Assembly: GCA_029948255.1 (NCBI GenBank)
Contig: JALIZF010001585.1
Location: 310,001 to 374,000 of the forward strand
Length of the DNA stretch: 64,000 nt
DNA from: Telmatactis stephensoni
Lineage: Eukaryota > Cnidaria > Anthozoa > Actiniaria > Isophelliidae
Direction: 5' to 3'
Shown here in pieces: positions 41,950 to 52,330 of the stretch (position 1 is its first letter; every line of letters starts with the position of its first letter). Below the pieces are notes generated by a model. That model was not told where the DNA came from. It saw only the letters and a program-made list of their open reading frames with translations, and did no database searches. The translations under genes were made by a program, and so were the position numbers.

Positions 41950-42518
41950 TCTCCTTTAAAAAAAGAGGGAGCATGACATGCAATAGAATTAGTTGTTCTT
42001 AACTGAATACTGACCTTGCTGAAGTAAGTTCGCCTGCTGAGTCTTCCTTTCTTTCTTCTTGAAACGCCATCTGGGTCAAGGTGGGCCAAAAGTTTTCTAA
42101 CTGAATGTCTTCAAGTTTGAAAGCAAACCAATAATTTATAAACGATAATAATTAATTATATTAAATAATATGATAATAATTTTACATATTTTGCAAAATA
42201 CAAATTCCATACCTATCTATAACAAGTTTGTACTCATCTCTGAGAATTTGGTGCATTTGCCTGTACCCAACAGAACTTCAACTTCCTTTGAGTTCATACT
42301 GAAGATATAATTGTGAATGATTAGTTGCATGGGTGCTGTATTGCTTGACCTTGGATAATAAAACATATATATCCCCAGAAAATAGAAAAATGTGATGATA
42401 AATAATAATGAACTAAACTCAATGATGGAAGCAGTGAATAGCTTGAATTTAGATCATGAGTACCAAGTGATAATCAGTGATACATCAGTTATACTGACAG
42501 TAATAGCAAGTGATCATA
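41950..42518. other. Non-coding stretch, nothing recognised
   Basis: AT-rich DNA with no identifiable gene or repeat. Confidence 0.4.
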
Positions 42519-42590
42519 CAGTGAGACCTCCATTAAATAGCTACCTAGCTATTAATAAGCAGCCACCCTCTATTCAGCGGTAACTCGAAG
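42519..42590. other. Pogo/Tigger-like terminal repeat remnant
   Basis: CAGTGAGACCTCCATTAAAT preceded by TA, followed by TAGCTA and a second AGCCACCCTCTATT block, resembles the ends of pogo/Tigger transposons. The matching right end was not found. Confidence 0.4.
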
Positions 42591-42765
42591 ATTTACTATC
42601 TCGAAGATTTTTAACTCGAAGATTTATTATCTCGAAGATTTTGTAACTCGAAGATTTTGTAACTCGAAGATTTATATTATTACTATCTCGAAGATTTTGT
42701 AACTCGAAGATTTATTTAATATCTCGAAGATTTATTTTGAAGATTTTGTAAAAAACTCGAAGATT
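42590..42765. repeat. CTCGAAGATTT short-unit array
   Basis: At least ten copies of CTCGAAGATTT separated by short variable A/T spacers (TTAA, TATTAT, TTGTAA). It directly precedes the Crypton-like open frame and follows the Tigger-like end. Confidence 0.9.
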
Positions 42766-42786
42766 TCTATAATTTCGTACATTTTT

Positions 42787-43845
42787 GTGTCGTATCTCGG
42801 ATGTCCCTTTGGAGCCACCATAAAAACAGGTGAAGAGTACAGCAAATCAACGTTGTTAGGTTTCAGACATGGAGTTCAACATTATCTGAACCAACCGCCA
42901 TTGAACACAGCCCTAAAAATTTCTCAAGATCCACGATTTCAAAAATCAAACCAAATGCTTGATGCACAGATTACCAATCTCAAAAATAAAGGCAAACAAA
43001 ACTCTACCCATAAGCCGCCTATTGAAGAGGAAGATTTGGTGAAATTGAGGGACAGTTTAGTGTTCAGTTTAACTACTCCTCTATCTCTACTGTGGAATGT
43101 ACGGTTTCACATAGTCCTTTACTTTCGCAGAAGAGGCCGTGAAGGGCAGAGAGAACTGTCCGTCACAAGTTTTAAGTCTGACAAAGATCCAAGTGGACGC
43201 CGGTTTTTCACAATGACTCATGACGAAGTCTCTAAGAATCATCCTGGAGGTGTCAAAGATATTGCCAGCTTTGAAAAAGAAGCAAGAATGTATGAAACAG
43301 ACCATCCACATGACGGATTTAAAGCTCTGAAGTTCTTCTACTTGTCCAAAGTTAACCCCAAATGCACCTCGTTCTTTCAATATCCTCGACGAAATTGGTC
43401 TGCAAACAACGGCGATGTTTGGTTTGAAGCTCAACCCATCGGCGAAAACAAACTTGGAAATATGATGAAAGAAATAAGCAAAGCAGCAGGACTCTCAAAG
43501 TTGTATACAAACCACTCAGTAAGGGCTACGGCAATAACAGTGTGGTCTAACGAAGGAGTGCCAAATCGCCACATTATGGCTATATCCGGCCATCGTAGCA
43601 AACAGAGTTTGCTCCATTACAACTCACGTCCTTCTATGTCTCAGCTTCTCAACTGCAGTGCTGTCCTTTCAAAAGCCATGGAAAAACCAAAAGAAGAAGC
43701 AGTACAAATCACACAAACATCAAGCCCATCAGTGATGAATCCAAAGTTTGTTCAGTCGTCTCATGGTCAGCATGGTTTGTTTAGCTCTTGCACCATTCAA
43801 AACTTGCAAATTTTCTTTGGTGAAGCTAACAACAGCCCATTGTAA
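42787..43845 (+). CDS. Crypton-type tyrosine recombinase (DUF3504-like), open but N-terminally incomplete
   Basis: About 350 codons open to TAA at 43843-43845. The first ATG in frame is internal, so an upstream exon or lost N-terminus is likely. TGEEYSKSTLLGFRHGVQHYL is the core-binding-domain helix of Crypton/DUF3504 proteins. In the catalytic part FRRRGREGQRELSV supplies the first Arg, TNHSVRATAITVW the His-x-x-Arg pair, AISGHRSKQSLLHYNSRP the later His and the nucleophilic Tyr. Such proteins include Crypton transposases and domesticated descendants (ZMYM/QRICH-type). No frameshift. Whether it is a mobile Crypton or a host gene cannot be told from here. Confidence 0.8.
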   Translation: MSYLGCPFGATIKTGEEYSKSTLLGFRHGVQHYLNQPPLNTALKISQDPRFQKSNQMLDAQITNLKNKGKQNSTHKPPIEEEDLVKLRDSLVFSLTTPLSLLWNVRFHIVLYFRRRGREGQRELSVTSFKSDKDPSGRRFFTMTHDEVSKNHPGGVKDIASFEKEARMYETDHPHDGFKALKFFYLSKVNPKCTSFFQYPRRNWSANNGDVWFEAQPIGENKLGNMMKEISKAAGLSKLYTNHSVRATAITVWSNEGVPNRHIMAISGHRSKQSLLHYNSRPSMSQLLNCSAVLSKAMEKPKEEAVQITQTSSPSVMNPKFVQSSHGQHGLFSSCTIQNLQIFFGEANNSPL

Positions 43846-43983
43846 ACGCATGTTTTTCGCTCATATTCTTATATTCTCGGATTTAAACATTTACTTGATA
43901 TGCTGTACATCTAGACGCAATAGAAATCCTCTTTACTAGATGTATTACAATGGGTTGTATTTTTCCATTTGATTTCCATTTCC

Positions 43984-43989
43984 AATAAA
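43984..43989 (+). terminator. Polyadenylation signal after the Crypton gene
   Basis: AATAAA 139 bp past the stop codon, followed by a T-rich stretch. Confidence 0.5.
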
Positions 43990-44138
43990 ACACCTTTTAA
44001 CATGGAAAACTGTGTCGCTTCCTGTCTCGCTCTGTCTCGCTGAGATTTCTTCAATTTTATAACAGGCGCTCTGATTGGCTGAGATGCTTATGAACTATTT
44101 GCCCATGGGTCTCATAATAGATTTCTGGTCATGTTATA

Positions 44139-44273
44139 AATCAATTAGTCAACACAAAACCATGCGTCCAACGCCTCGTGCCACTCTTTCGCTTGTTAAG
44201 AGTTTTTTTCATATTTTCTCTCGTGCGTATATAACGCGATGGGCACATGGTTTTGTGTTGACTAATTGATAAA
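44139..44273. repeat. Short inverted repeat (25-bp arms)
   Basis: ATCAATTAGTCAACACAAAA at about 44141-44160, continuing to CCATG, is mirrored at about 44249-44271. The loop contains GC-rich and T-run sequence. Probably a small MITE or the ends of one. Confidence 0.65.
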
Positions 44274-44484
44274 TAGTAAACACTGATATTTTATGCACAT
44301 GCTATTTTAATTAGTACTAGTCCTGCTTATAGTGATAAGTTTTACATGCTTTAGGGTTTGTACTCTACTGGTCAATAGTGTTTCAATAGTGTTTTCACCG
44401 TTGTCTTTTATTTCCATTGCAACATCTTAGTATCTATGGCAGGTGCTTTTTCACTTTGCACCCTTTTGAATGGTTTCAGTTCAA

Positions 44485-46476
44485 CTATTGTTCATTGTTT
44501 TCTTTGGAGTATTCAGAAGCACCTTTACTTAAGGTATCAGGGTACCCCAAACTTTCTCAAAAGGGTCGATTTTTACTTTTTTACATTTTCTGATAGAATA
44601 CACAATAAGCTATGATTTAGTGAAAAAATTATTTCACTAACGAACTTTTTTCCGGCTTAATCCCTGTCAACTATCTGTTGACATCACTTGTCAATTGACC
44701 TGTCATCAAGAGGGGTTGTCGGTGAAGAATATATTTGTCCAACTATCGAAACCTTTGTAAAAAGATTATTCAACAAGAGCCAAAGTTCAATGGGATCAAA
44801 TTGCCTTGACTTCCCGCCATTTGTGTGGGAAACGTATCAAGATTTTGGTTGCCCTTTACTTCAGCTGTCATTGGGCAAGATTATGAGGTGTTATAATCCC
44901 CTTGTATCAACAAATCCGCTTCTTTGCTCCAAAACACATTTTTGCGTTTTTCTCTGAAGTGAATTTAGGTTCAATCAGCCGTGTATTTTGAGTTCCCGGT
45001 CAAAGAGATTTTAATGGATTCATCTGAAATTTAGTATAGGTCGTCTTCGATAGTTGTTCTTTAAAAGCGTGTCTCCGATTTTTGATTTTTTGCTCCATTC
45101 CAAAGTAACCGTCTCTTTTGTATCGGATACAGCTATTTTGGCAGTGTTATAACTTTAGGAATGTATAACAGAACAATGGGGCAACTAATCAAAAATCTGA
45201 GACACGCTTTTGACAAGTGATATCTCATGATCTCAGAAAGATAGTAAACATTGTTTTCGGATCAATATTGATTGACCGGGAACTCCGCGAAGACACCTCG
45301 GTGAAAATTTGAATAATCCGCTCTAACCTAAAAGGAAAAAAATATTTTACGATAAAAATAATAGAAATAGTTTCTACATTTATTCAGCTTTCTAAAAATG
45401 TATAATTTAATGGGGTTTAGACTAAAAGTTTTGGCGCAATATAGAGTTGAAAGCACACCGGTCGCTAGGGGTACCCTGATACCTTAAGAAATGGTTAAAA
45501 TAAAATACCTCCAGCTTGCACCTGGTAGTGCTCCAAAATTGATCATCAAACTTTATTCTTTCGATGCTCATCCCTACAGAAGTATAGACAACAAAGTCAC
45601 ACCAGTCAGCCTTGTTGACCCCAATTTGGCCTTGAAACTGACAGTAGTAGCGATTATTTTTCACTCGGAACTTTGTTTCTGGGCACTTTATTTCAACCAG
45701 ACCAAAGGGTTTCTCACACCCTTTATCTATCACCTTTCCATCTGGCGAGGCTCCTATAAAGGGTGAATTCATACAAACAACAAAACCAGACTTCATTAGC
45801 TTTATGGGTCTCCTCGTTGAAAACATATATTTCTCATACTGTCTTAAGGCTATTGGTTCATATGTCTGCCCATATCGTGTGTATTTTGAATTAAATACTG
45901 TTGGATGCAGCAAATTAAACTGAAATTTGATGCAGTCAGCCTGAACCTGCGTTCATTTTTCCATGCTTCAGATGCTGCCAGGGCTTGTGTTTTCTCTTCA
46001 ATACTACTTAGTTTTTGTGAAAATCAACATTCGAGTACTCCAGTGGAGTCTTTGCTTTGGAATCTAATTGTTCTGGTACTTTATATTTATCTGTAGAATG
46101 TAAGGGAAATTTTGGATACTGCAAATCACTTCTGATCAAATCACAAGAAATACTTGGCACTGAATCAATATCACAATAAACAGTGAAGTTAGATTCTGTA
46201 AAGGAGAGTTGGTACCTTGCAAAAGAACCTCTGGGCTTTTTCCAAATTTGGTATCTACAAATTGTGTTTGTTCTGTAGGATTAATGTTTATCAGATCTTC
46301 CTTTACCTTAAAGGCCAAGTGCCATAAAACAGATCCCCATAAATGTCACTATTAAAATTTGCCTTACCTCATAAATAATCGATTTTGATAAAAAAAGCGA
46401 AAAAATGAAACGTTATTTGCGAAAAAACGGATATCGAAAACTGGCACTTCTGATCTTTGCGCGACCAATCCGCCAT
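44485..46476 (-). pseudogene. YqaJ-like nuclease gene 2, interrupted
   Basis: Reading leftward: first exon from ATG 46476 (MADWSRK...CQFS, decayed, donor GAG/GTAAGG near 46373), second exon about 46350-46200 (WHLAFKVKEDL...), then the main exon from about 46030: AWKNERRFRLTASNF, then after a shift SKYTRYGQTYEPIALRQYEKYM, FIGASPDGKV (Asp), GLVEIKCPE (Glu-x-Lys), RYYCQFQGQIG and W...LEVFYFNHFL. These are YqaJ/PD-(D/E)XK hallmarks. At 45484 a TTAA-flanked element interrupts it; the end (SKGASEYSKENNEQ, stop 44485-44487) lies on the far side. It differs clearly from the YqaJ at 4217. Divergent from the P2RX7_C-like gene. Confidence 0.8.
44533..45483. mobile_element. Non-autonomous TTAA-target element (piggyBac or Kolobok type)
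   Basis: Inverted repeats GGTATCAGGGTACCCC at both tips, flanked by TTAA (44529-44532 and 45484-45487). Removing it with one TTAA restores HFLSKGASEY in the YqaJ gene. Further internal inverted pieces occur (near 45067 and 45190). No transposase is encoded. TTAA is used by piggyBac and Kolobok; a Kolobok transposase gene lies 3 kb away, but no link between them is shown. Confidence 0.85.
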
Positions 46477-46518
46477 AACGGAAGTGACGTCACGGGTGGA
46501 ACTGTCGCTTTTTACAAA
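46477..46518. promoter_or_regulatory. Bidirectional promoter with CRE palindrome
   Basis: The 42 bp between divergent ATGs (46476 - strand and 46519 + strand) hold TGACGTCA at 46485-46492, a perfect CREB/ATF-type site. No TATA box. A close inverted copy of this region lies at 52100-52136. Confidence 0.6.
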
Positions 46519-47147
46519 ATGGCGGACAACTCTTCTTCTTTGTCGTCATCGAGCGATTCGAGCGATTCTGGGTCTGAAATGATTCTAGAATGTGAAACTG
46601 ATGAAGAAATAGATGTCATAGAAGGAGTTCAACCCTATTTGTTTGAGCCTGAGTCAGTTTCTTTGCCAGCTTCTGAGAATAACGAGAGCAGCGATGAAGA
46701 ATTGCACAACGAACCGTAAACAACAACTGGTGTCAATGTGGCGAGCATTGTCAGCGACAGGATACCGAAAGGGAGTGTGTCTGTTGTCAGGAGATCGAGA
46801 AAGTCACCAATCGAAATATCATATCTGCTGATAAACGCCATATTCCCACTCCACAATGCATAACACAAAATCCAGGTTTTCTTGTTACTTGCACAGATGT
46901 GGACGTCCTTGAAACTGCTTGGTATTCGTACCGCTAACAATTTGGTGGTTTTGACGGTCCAGAACACAAACGTTTACGGCATATTGCATACAGGCAGTTT
47001 GTTAGATGGTGCTGGGGCTGGCTTGGTCGGCATATTTGCGTTGTCTTACCAGCTTGTGTTGTGTCGTGTATTCGTGCTCATTTCCCTCCACCTGGTTTGG
47101 AAGAAAATTTTCTCTTTGAAGGATTTCATTTTCCTGACAACTAAATG
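46519..47147 (+). pseudogene. P2RX7_C-domain-like protein, frameshifted
   Basis: ATG at 46519 (AAAATGGCGG). An acidic Ser-rich start (MADNSSSLSSSSDSSDSGSE) leads to VIEGVQPYLFEPE. After a frameshift near 46718 come WCQCGHC, ERECVCCQEI, CITQNPGFLVTCTDVDVLETAWYSYR. After another break come GPEHKRLRHIAYRQFVRWCWGWLG and VLPACVVSCIRAHFP to about 47147. This cysteine-rich domain is shared with the intracellular tail of P2X7 receptors and is amplified in cnidarian and other invertebrate genomes without any channel region. It is therefore not a receptor. Its role here is unknown. It shares a 42-bp bidirectional promoter with the YqaJ gene. Confidence 0.8.
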
Positions 47148-47448
47148 CTGGGATTTTTTTCTATCTTTAATACAGTCCAAACTGGATTCTGGAATACTGA
47201 TTACGTAGAAGGAAGAGATGATTAGCATAAAACTAGTGTGAGCTGCGCCGGTTTTCCAAATATCTGATGTGATGGTCTGATGTGACTGGTGAATACTGCC
47301 ACCACAGCAATAAATTTATTTGATGCCATGCATTTTTTCACAAACACTATACCAAAAGCCTTTGACATCAGAACATATTCAAGGGATTCACAAGGAAGTA
47401 TGGGAAGAATGTAATGTAGCAATTGTTAAAAATCTTTCTTCAAACCAC
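47148..47448. other. Non-coding sequence after the P2RX7_C-like gene
   Basis: No recognisable product. Probably the 3' region of the preceding gene. Confidence 0.4.
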
Positions 47449-47922
47449 ACTACAATTACAATTACAATTACAATTTATTTTATTTAAACACGTATCGTCC
47501 AGGAGCTAGAAACTCGTTCAAAATACGAACGTGTGTGAACAACATAAATTAATTATAACTTGGAAACATAGTATAGAAAAAAAATGGTATGAAATTATCA
47601 ATAGTTATAGAAAATAAATTGAACTGAAGAATCTAAAGAATGGCTTTCTTAAGGTTGCTTTTGAATTCAGTTAGACTCGCTGCATTATGAACTTTGTTGG
47701 GAAGACTATTCCAAACGTTAGCAGCCATATAGCTAAATGATTTTTTCTTCCATAATAAGTTAAACCTAGGTATAGCTAGCTTATATCCATCTCCCCTGAG
47801 ATTATAATGTGTTTTTCTAAAGCTAAAAAGATTCTTTATATACTGAGTAATCTTTTTAGCTTTAGAAAAACACATTATAATCTCAGGGGAGATGGATATA
47901 AGCTAGCTATACCTAGGTTTAA
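47449..47922 (-). mobile_element. 3' end of a LINE (CR1/L2-like) with inverted 5' part
   Basis: The 80-codon minus-strand frame at 47875-47633 reads HYNLRGDGYKLAIPRFNLL, SFSYMAANVWNSLPNKV and SLTEFKSNLKKAIL, the typical last residues of CR1/L2-type reverse transcriptases. Reading on, the untranslated tail ends in four tandem TTGTAA units (47449-47473), the kind of 3' tail used by such LINEs. Only the terminal few hundred bases are present; the upstream edge is a perfect inverted repeat. Confidence 0.8.
47760..47922. repeat. Perfect 74-bp inverted repeat with 15-base loop
   Basis: 47760-47833 and 47849-47922 are exact reverse complements. The left arm is LINE coding sequence and the right arm is its inverted copy, as in twin-priming inversion during LINE insertion. 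Confidence 0.9.
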
Positions 47923-48042
47923 TACTAGTGTATTAATTTCATAGACAGTATACAAATATGGCCCAAAGTCAATGATTCTATGATACCTAAACAAAAGCAC
48001 CGAAAATCAAAATAAAGCCTGGATGTGAGGCAGGACAATTAA

Positions 48043-51000
48043 CTAGTATCGTGACGTATGGGCTTTTATGGCTTCCTCCTTTACCGGCTTGTTGTTTTTA
48101 CTGCACATTGGCTCTGGTGGTATAGTTTTTAGTTGCTGTTCATCACTATCTCTTCCAAGCAAGGAAAACAGCTCTTCAAATGACTCTTCAACATAACCTA
48201 TAAAGAGAAAAATGATATATTTATTAGGTAAGTGAAGTAAGTATACGTAAGAAATGTGAATTTATTGTACATGTAAGTTAGAGAAATTTCTCTATGATAA
48301 GCACCATGAGAAGTCATTTAATTGCTTTGAAGTTCAGCAAAAGTGATTAATATGCAAATTATCATTTAATTTTCCAAGAAAGATACTACTAACCATAAGT
48401 ACAGCTTGTTGGTATGGCAACAACAGTATGGCCACCCTTTTTTGCTTTTGGAAACTTTATAGCATATTCTTCACTCCCTGCTTTATTTTTTTGGTTGGGC
48501 GGCCAGCATTTTCATTGAAATGAAGAGCAGCTAACCTTATCCTACATTGATATTGTCCAAAGAGAAAAAAAACATGTTTTTATTGTTGAACAGTCAGATT
48601 CACGTGAATCATAATATAAATATAAATCCAAGTTTTTGTACCTTGCATACATAACATTGTATGAAAAATGAATCATTTTTGGGCAAAATTGATTGACAAC
48701 ACTGTGAAATCCCTCAAGTGAGGATGTTTGCCCTAGAGGAGACAATTTGGCCACCCTTTTTCTCATTCTGGTGTTCTCAATTATTTCAGAGAGTTTAACT
48801 GTGTCTTCTGCACCTGAAAATCAAGAAATGGGTGTATAATAGGTAAGTACTATTTTTGAATGTTAGTTCCCATTCCTACTTGCATGCAGAAATGAACTAT
48901 TAAATTTATTTATTAGAATACCTGGTTTAAACCATTGCCTGTTAACCTTCTTGTGGGTACATTTGCGGAACTTTTTGTTGGGATGTTTGTGGATGTTTTG
49001 CATGTGACTCATTAACGAATCCCATTTAGCTGTTGCCAACTCCCCATCTCCATTGCTGCAATAAAATGACAATTTCATTGGATTTGTACATAGTCATTTA
49101 AAAACATTGACAAAAATTTATATGTTCTGTTATGAAAAATTGCCCTTAATACTATTGTTTATTATAGTTTCTTCCACTAACCTTGATTTTGCAACCCAGT
49201 ACAAATGGTTTGTTATGCTTTTGATCCACTTGGCAACTAATTCAAAGCCCTTCTTGTTAGACAGTGCAACAAGTTTTTTCTTTAAACCTGGGCAACAGAG
49301 AACTGTTTGAAACTGACTTCTTGACTAGCATTGCTTATATTAAAGAAATCAATCTTACCTTTGGCCACATGCCACACATCATAGTAGTGGATTACTTTAC
49401 TATATGCTTCCCGGATATACTTCTGAATCATTGTATGCATTTCGGTAACAATGATCTATGAGAAAAAAATACATAGTTTTTCACATTGACTTGTATTTTT
49501 TTGTTAAAATACTTGGTACAATATTCTATATTTCAAATTTCTGAAAAATTATTATTATAATTATGTTAATACCAGTACATCATATTGCTTTTTTTGTTTA
49601 ATTAGCAGTGTTAATAGCTAAAAAGTGCTAAACCTTTAGTATTAATACTCTACTTGTAAAAAGTAAATTAGAGTGGTCTTCGCTACACTGTCAAATGGTT
49701 ACTAAACTAAACTAAGACTATTGTTAACCCTGACTATTTTGTAATATTTTTGTTTTACAGTTTGATGAATACCACTCTAATATTCCACTATTGTTATTAT
49801 AATTATTAGAGAAATCACATCACACCTTACTGTTAAGAGCAGTTGCTGTCATTCTAGTAGTTCTTATTTAGTGGCTATTTTAGACAGGTATAATCATAAT
49901 GAGGTATTGTGTCTTTTGTACTTTCCTTTTCTTAGTCAACTAAATTCTGTTTGCAAGGCACTAAGTATAAACTACATGTTAGAGAAAACTTTGTTTTTAT
50001 TTGACAGATTTTAAAATTGTCAGCACTCTAATTAAAATTACTGTATCTGCAAAATGAACATTATTTTTAGATTTTCATTTTCATTTCATTGAACATCTAT
50101 ATATAACTGAAAACCTTTATTTTCATTTTCATCCTTGTAAGGCTGGCCATGCATCTTTTAAATCCCTCAAGTTCCATGTGGTTTGATCCATTGACTTCAT
50201 TGCACTAGGTAGAATATTTGCAAACATAACTCAGTGATATATAATTATAGTGATTATTAGAATAAATAGGATTAATAGTAGAAGTACCTGAACAAGTTGA
50301 ATGTTTATTATCTTATTCTCTTCTAGTTCCATGATGGTGTAGCTCCCGTACTTGGCAGAGTGCCCCATACTGTTGCTTCTCCCATCGCCTCCCAACACCA
50401 GCTTTTTGTTCTTTAAACTCTCAAAAAGGGCTGTCTCTTTTCTAAACCACACATTGGACACAGTTTTGAGTAGGAATTTCTTTTGATGTCTGAAGAATGT
50501 TGTCAAGGATATTGTTTGGACACCACATGATGTGAGGACTCGTATGACTTTACTCGGAAGGGCACCAGCAAACAGGATTGAGGCTGATAGTAAGATATTC
50601 CCAGCAGGAATATTTCCCATCATTGGCTGGGATCTCCACTGAAACCTTTTGCCACATGTCTGGCATATTTGTAGTACAGAAATAAAAGAACCCACAACTT
50701 TTATCACTGGTGGTTTCATATTATATGATAGACATGTAAAACACACAGTAAACAGCTGTATCAATGCTGACTCAAACACAATGAACTTTCTCTCTTTATG
50801 AGGGGGCTCATAAGTCAGGTCCCTAAAAAAATGCAAAACAACACCATTAAAATAATTAAAATGAAATGCTGTTATTTTTTAAAACAATAAATTTCCAAAT
50901 GTACCATTCATCATCAGAAGTGCTGTCTTGGGTTTGATACATATCTGCCTCTGAGGGTTCTGAGGGAGTATATGATACATCAGATGTATCGCTGTACTCA

Positions 51001-52033
51001 TCAGAACTGTCACTGAGCTGAACATTTGGTAATTCATCAGCATTCTGAGGTGTTGATTTGGTTGCTAAGTTACATTGTGTTGTTTTATTTACAAAGACCT
51101 TTGCATTGGTTTGGCAACCTGTTTTATTAAAATGTAAGTGATGAGAATTTCATAAATCATACTTAGGTATATACTGATATTAAAACTCAACTATCCATAC
51201 AATCACCTTTGCTATGACCTAAAATCCTCGCCTGCAGTTTTACACTTCTCTTCTTTTGGACTAATGGCTGATCATCTTTCAGTTCCTTTTTCATTAAACA
51301 TATGAACTAGTTAAATTTATATCTAAGACCTGGAGGAGAGGTATATAAATGGCCACTTACTATGCAATGATTGTCTATGTTTTCACTTAGAGGTGATGCA
51401 AGGCATTGAATAGGACTTTCAGCTTGTTCTGTTTGAATTGGAATGTTTTCATTTTGGGCATATGGCTCCTTAGTAATATCTTCTAATATCTATTATAACA
51501 TAAAATATTTCAGGAATCAATAAAACTGAATCAAGAGGCCTGGCATACTGGTCAGTATTACTGTAATTCATTAGTCTACAATTTTACCCTCTGTCTTTCT
51601 CTCTTTTCAAAAGCAGTTCGAGTTTGAGATGGTGTTTTGACTGTTTGAGGGACTGCAATAGTATGTACAGTTGGGACTGCATCGGGTTTCAGTCAGTTTC
51701 TAAAATAAACGAGAAGCACGTCCGCTTTGTAAAAATAACATAGCTATAATAACTGTAAGTACTCCAAGAAAAATAGTTTTTGCTGAGAACGGCTTATATA
51801 CTTACTGTCCTTGAAATCCAAATGACTTTCTGATGCCACTGTCAATGTAGTTGGACTGAAGAAAATGCAAACTGCAGAGGTAGCTGTGATTTGTACTTTG
51901 CCAGTTTTGTCTCCGACTTTTTACAAACGTTTCCCACTGCTTTTTTTATTTTTGGATCGTTTGGGAATTTATGGAGACTTATATTTCCTTTTGGCTGCGA
52001 GTTGCAGCCTTGGGCTACACAACGCTTCGTCAT
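48043..52033 (-). pseudogene. Kolobok-type THAP transposase, about 12 exons, lightly damaged
   Basis: Reading leftward: THAP exon from ATG 52033 (CVAQGC, SLHKFPNDP, then after a one-base loss near 51940 WETFVKSRRQNW and CSLHF); linker exons near 51690-51600, 51490-51360, 51290-51208 and 51120-50905. The main catalytic exon at about 50825-50286 has CQTCGKRFQW, PAGNILLSASILFAG, LVLGGDGRSNSMGHSAKYGSYT (GDGR Asp) and IINIQLVQ. Then exons with VTEMHTMIQKYI and HYYDVWHVAK (49455-49352), CPGLKKKLVALS (49300-49184), MQNIHKH and CTHKKVNRQWFKPG (49060-48923), SPLGQTSSLEGFHSVVNQFCPKM (48765-48644), RLAALHFNENAGRP (48540) and a C-terminal exon to TAG 48043-48045. These are the Kolobok transposase blocks. 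Lesions: the THAP deletion and a shift near 48490. Confidence 0.82.
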
Positions 52034-52136
52034 TACTAACTTTCTTGTGGATTAGCGTTGTGTTTTCTTTCTAATTTCCCGCCATTTGAGAAAGGCCGTC
52101 GTCTCACGTCGTTCCACCCGTGACGTCACATCCGGT
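52034..52136. promoter_or_regulatory. Second CRE-containing bidirectional promoter
   Basis: Between divergent ATGs at 52033 (Kolobok, -) and 52137 (+). TGACGTCA lies at 52121-52128. The stretch GTTCCACCCGTGACGTCAC is the exact inverse of 46485-46503, and similarity continues outward to CCGCCAT on one side and GGCGGAT on the other. Confidence 0.65.
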
Positions 52137-52330
52137 ATGGCGGATTTACAATGCGAAGACTGTAAGGGCCAGTTTTCCAAGTCAAATTTTCGCAATTTAA
52201 GAGATTTTTATTTTATTTTTTTGAACTGCAGCGATTGCTTACAAGGTAAGGGGCACGTAAATACCGTTTTTTACAGACATGATTTATGGAGTCGGTTTTA
52301 TGGCACTTGGTCTTTAAGTTCATCATCCCT
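52137..52330 (+). pseudogene. 5' exons of a YqaJ-gene paralogue
   Basis: Exon 1, 52137-52245, starts ATGGCGGAT and encodes MADLQCEDCKGQFSKSNF then NCSDCLQ (two CxxC pairs) with a GTAAGG donor. Exon 2 starts about 52277 (acceptor TTACAG) and includes a TTTTATGGCACTTGG block. Both align with the first two exons of the YqaJ gene on the opposite strand (46476-46200): MADxxxxDxKxQFS and FMALGL/LWHLAF. No nuclease domain follows, so only the front of the gene is present. Confidence 0.6.

Noticed and set aside
42590..42765. CRISPR-like array
   Set aside because: The repeats are 11 bp with 3-15-bp AT spacers in a eukaryotic genome and no cas genes; it is a short-unit satellite.
46519..47147. Possible P2X-type receptor
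   Set aside because: Only the cysteine-rich C-terminal domain family is present; there are no channel or transmembrane parts.
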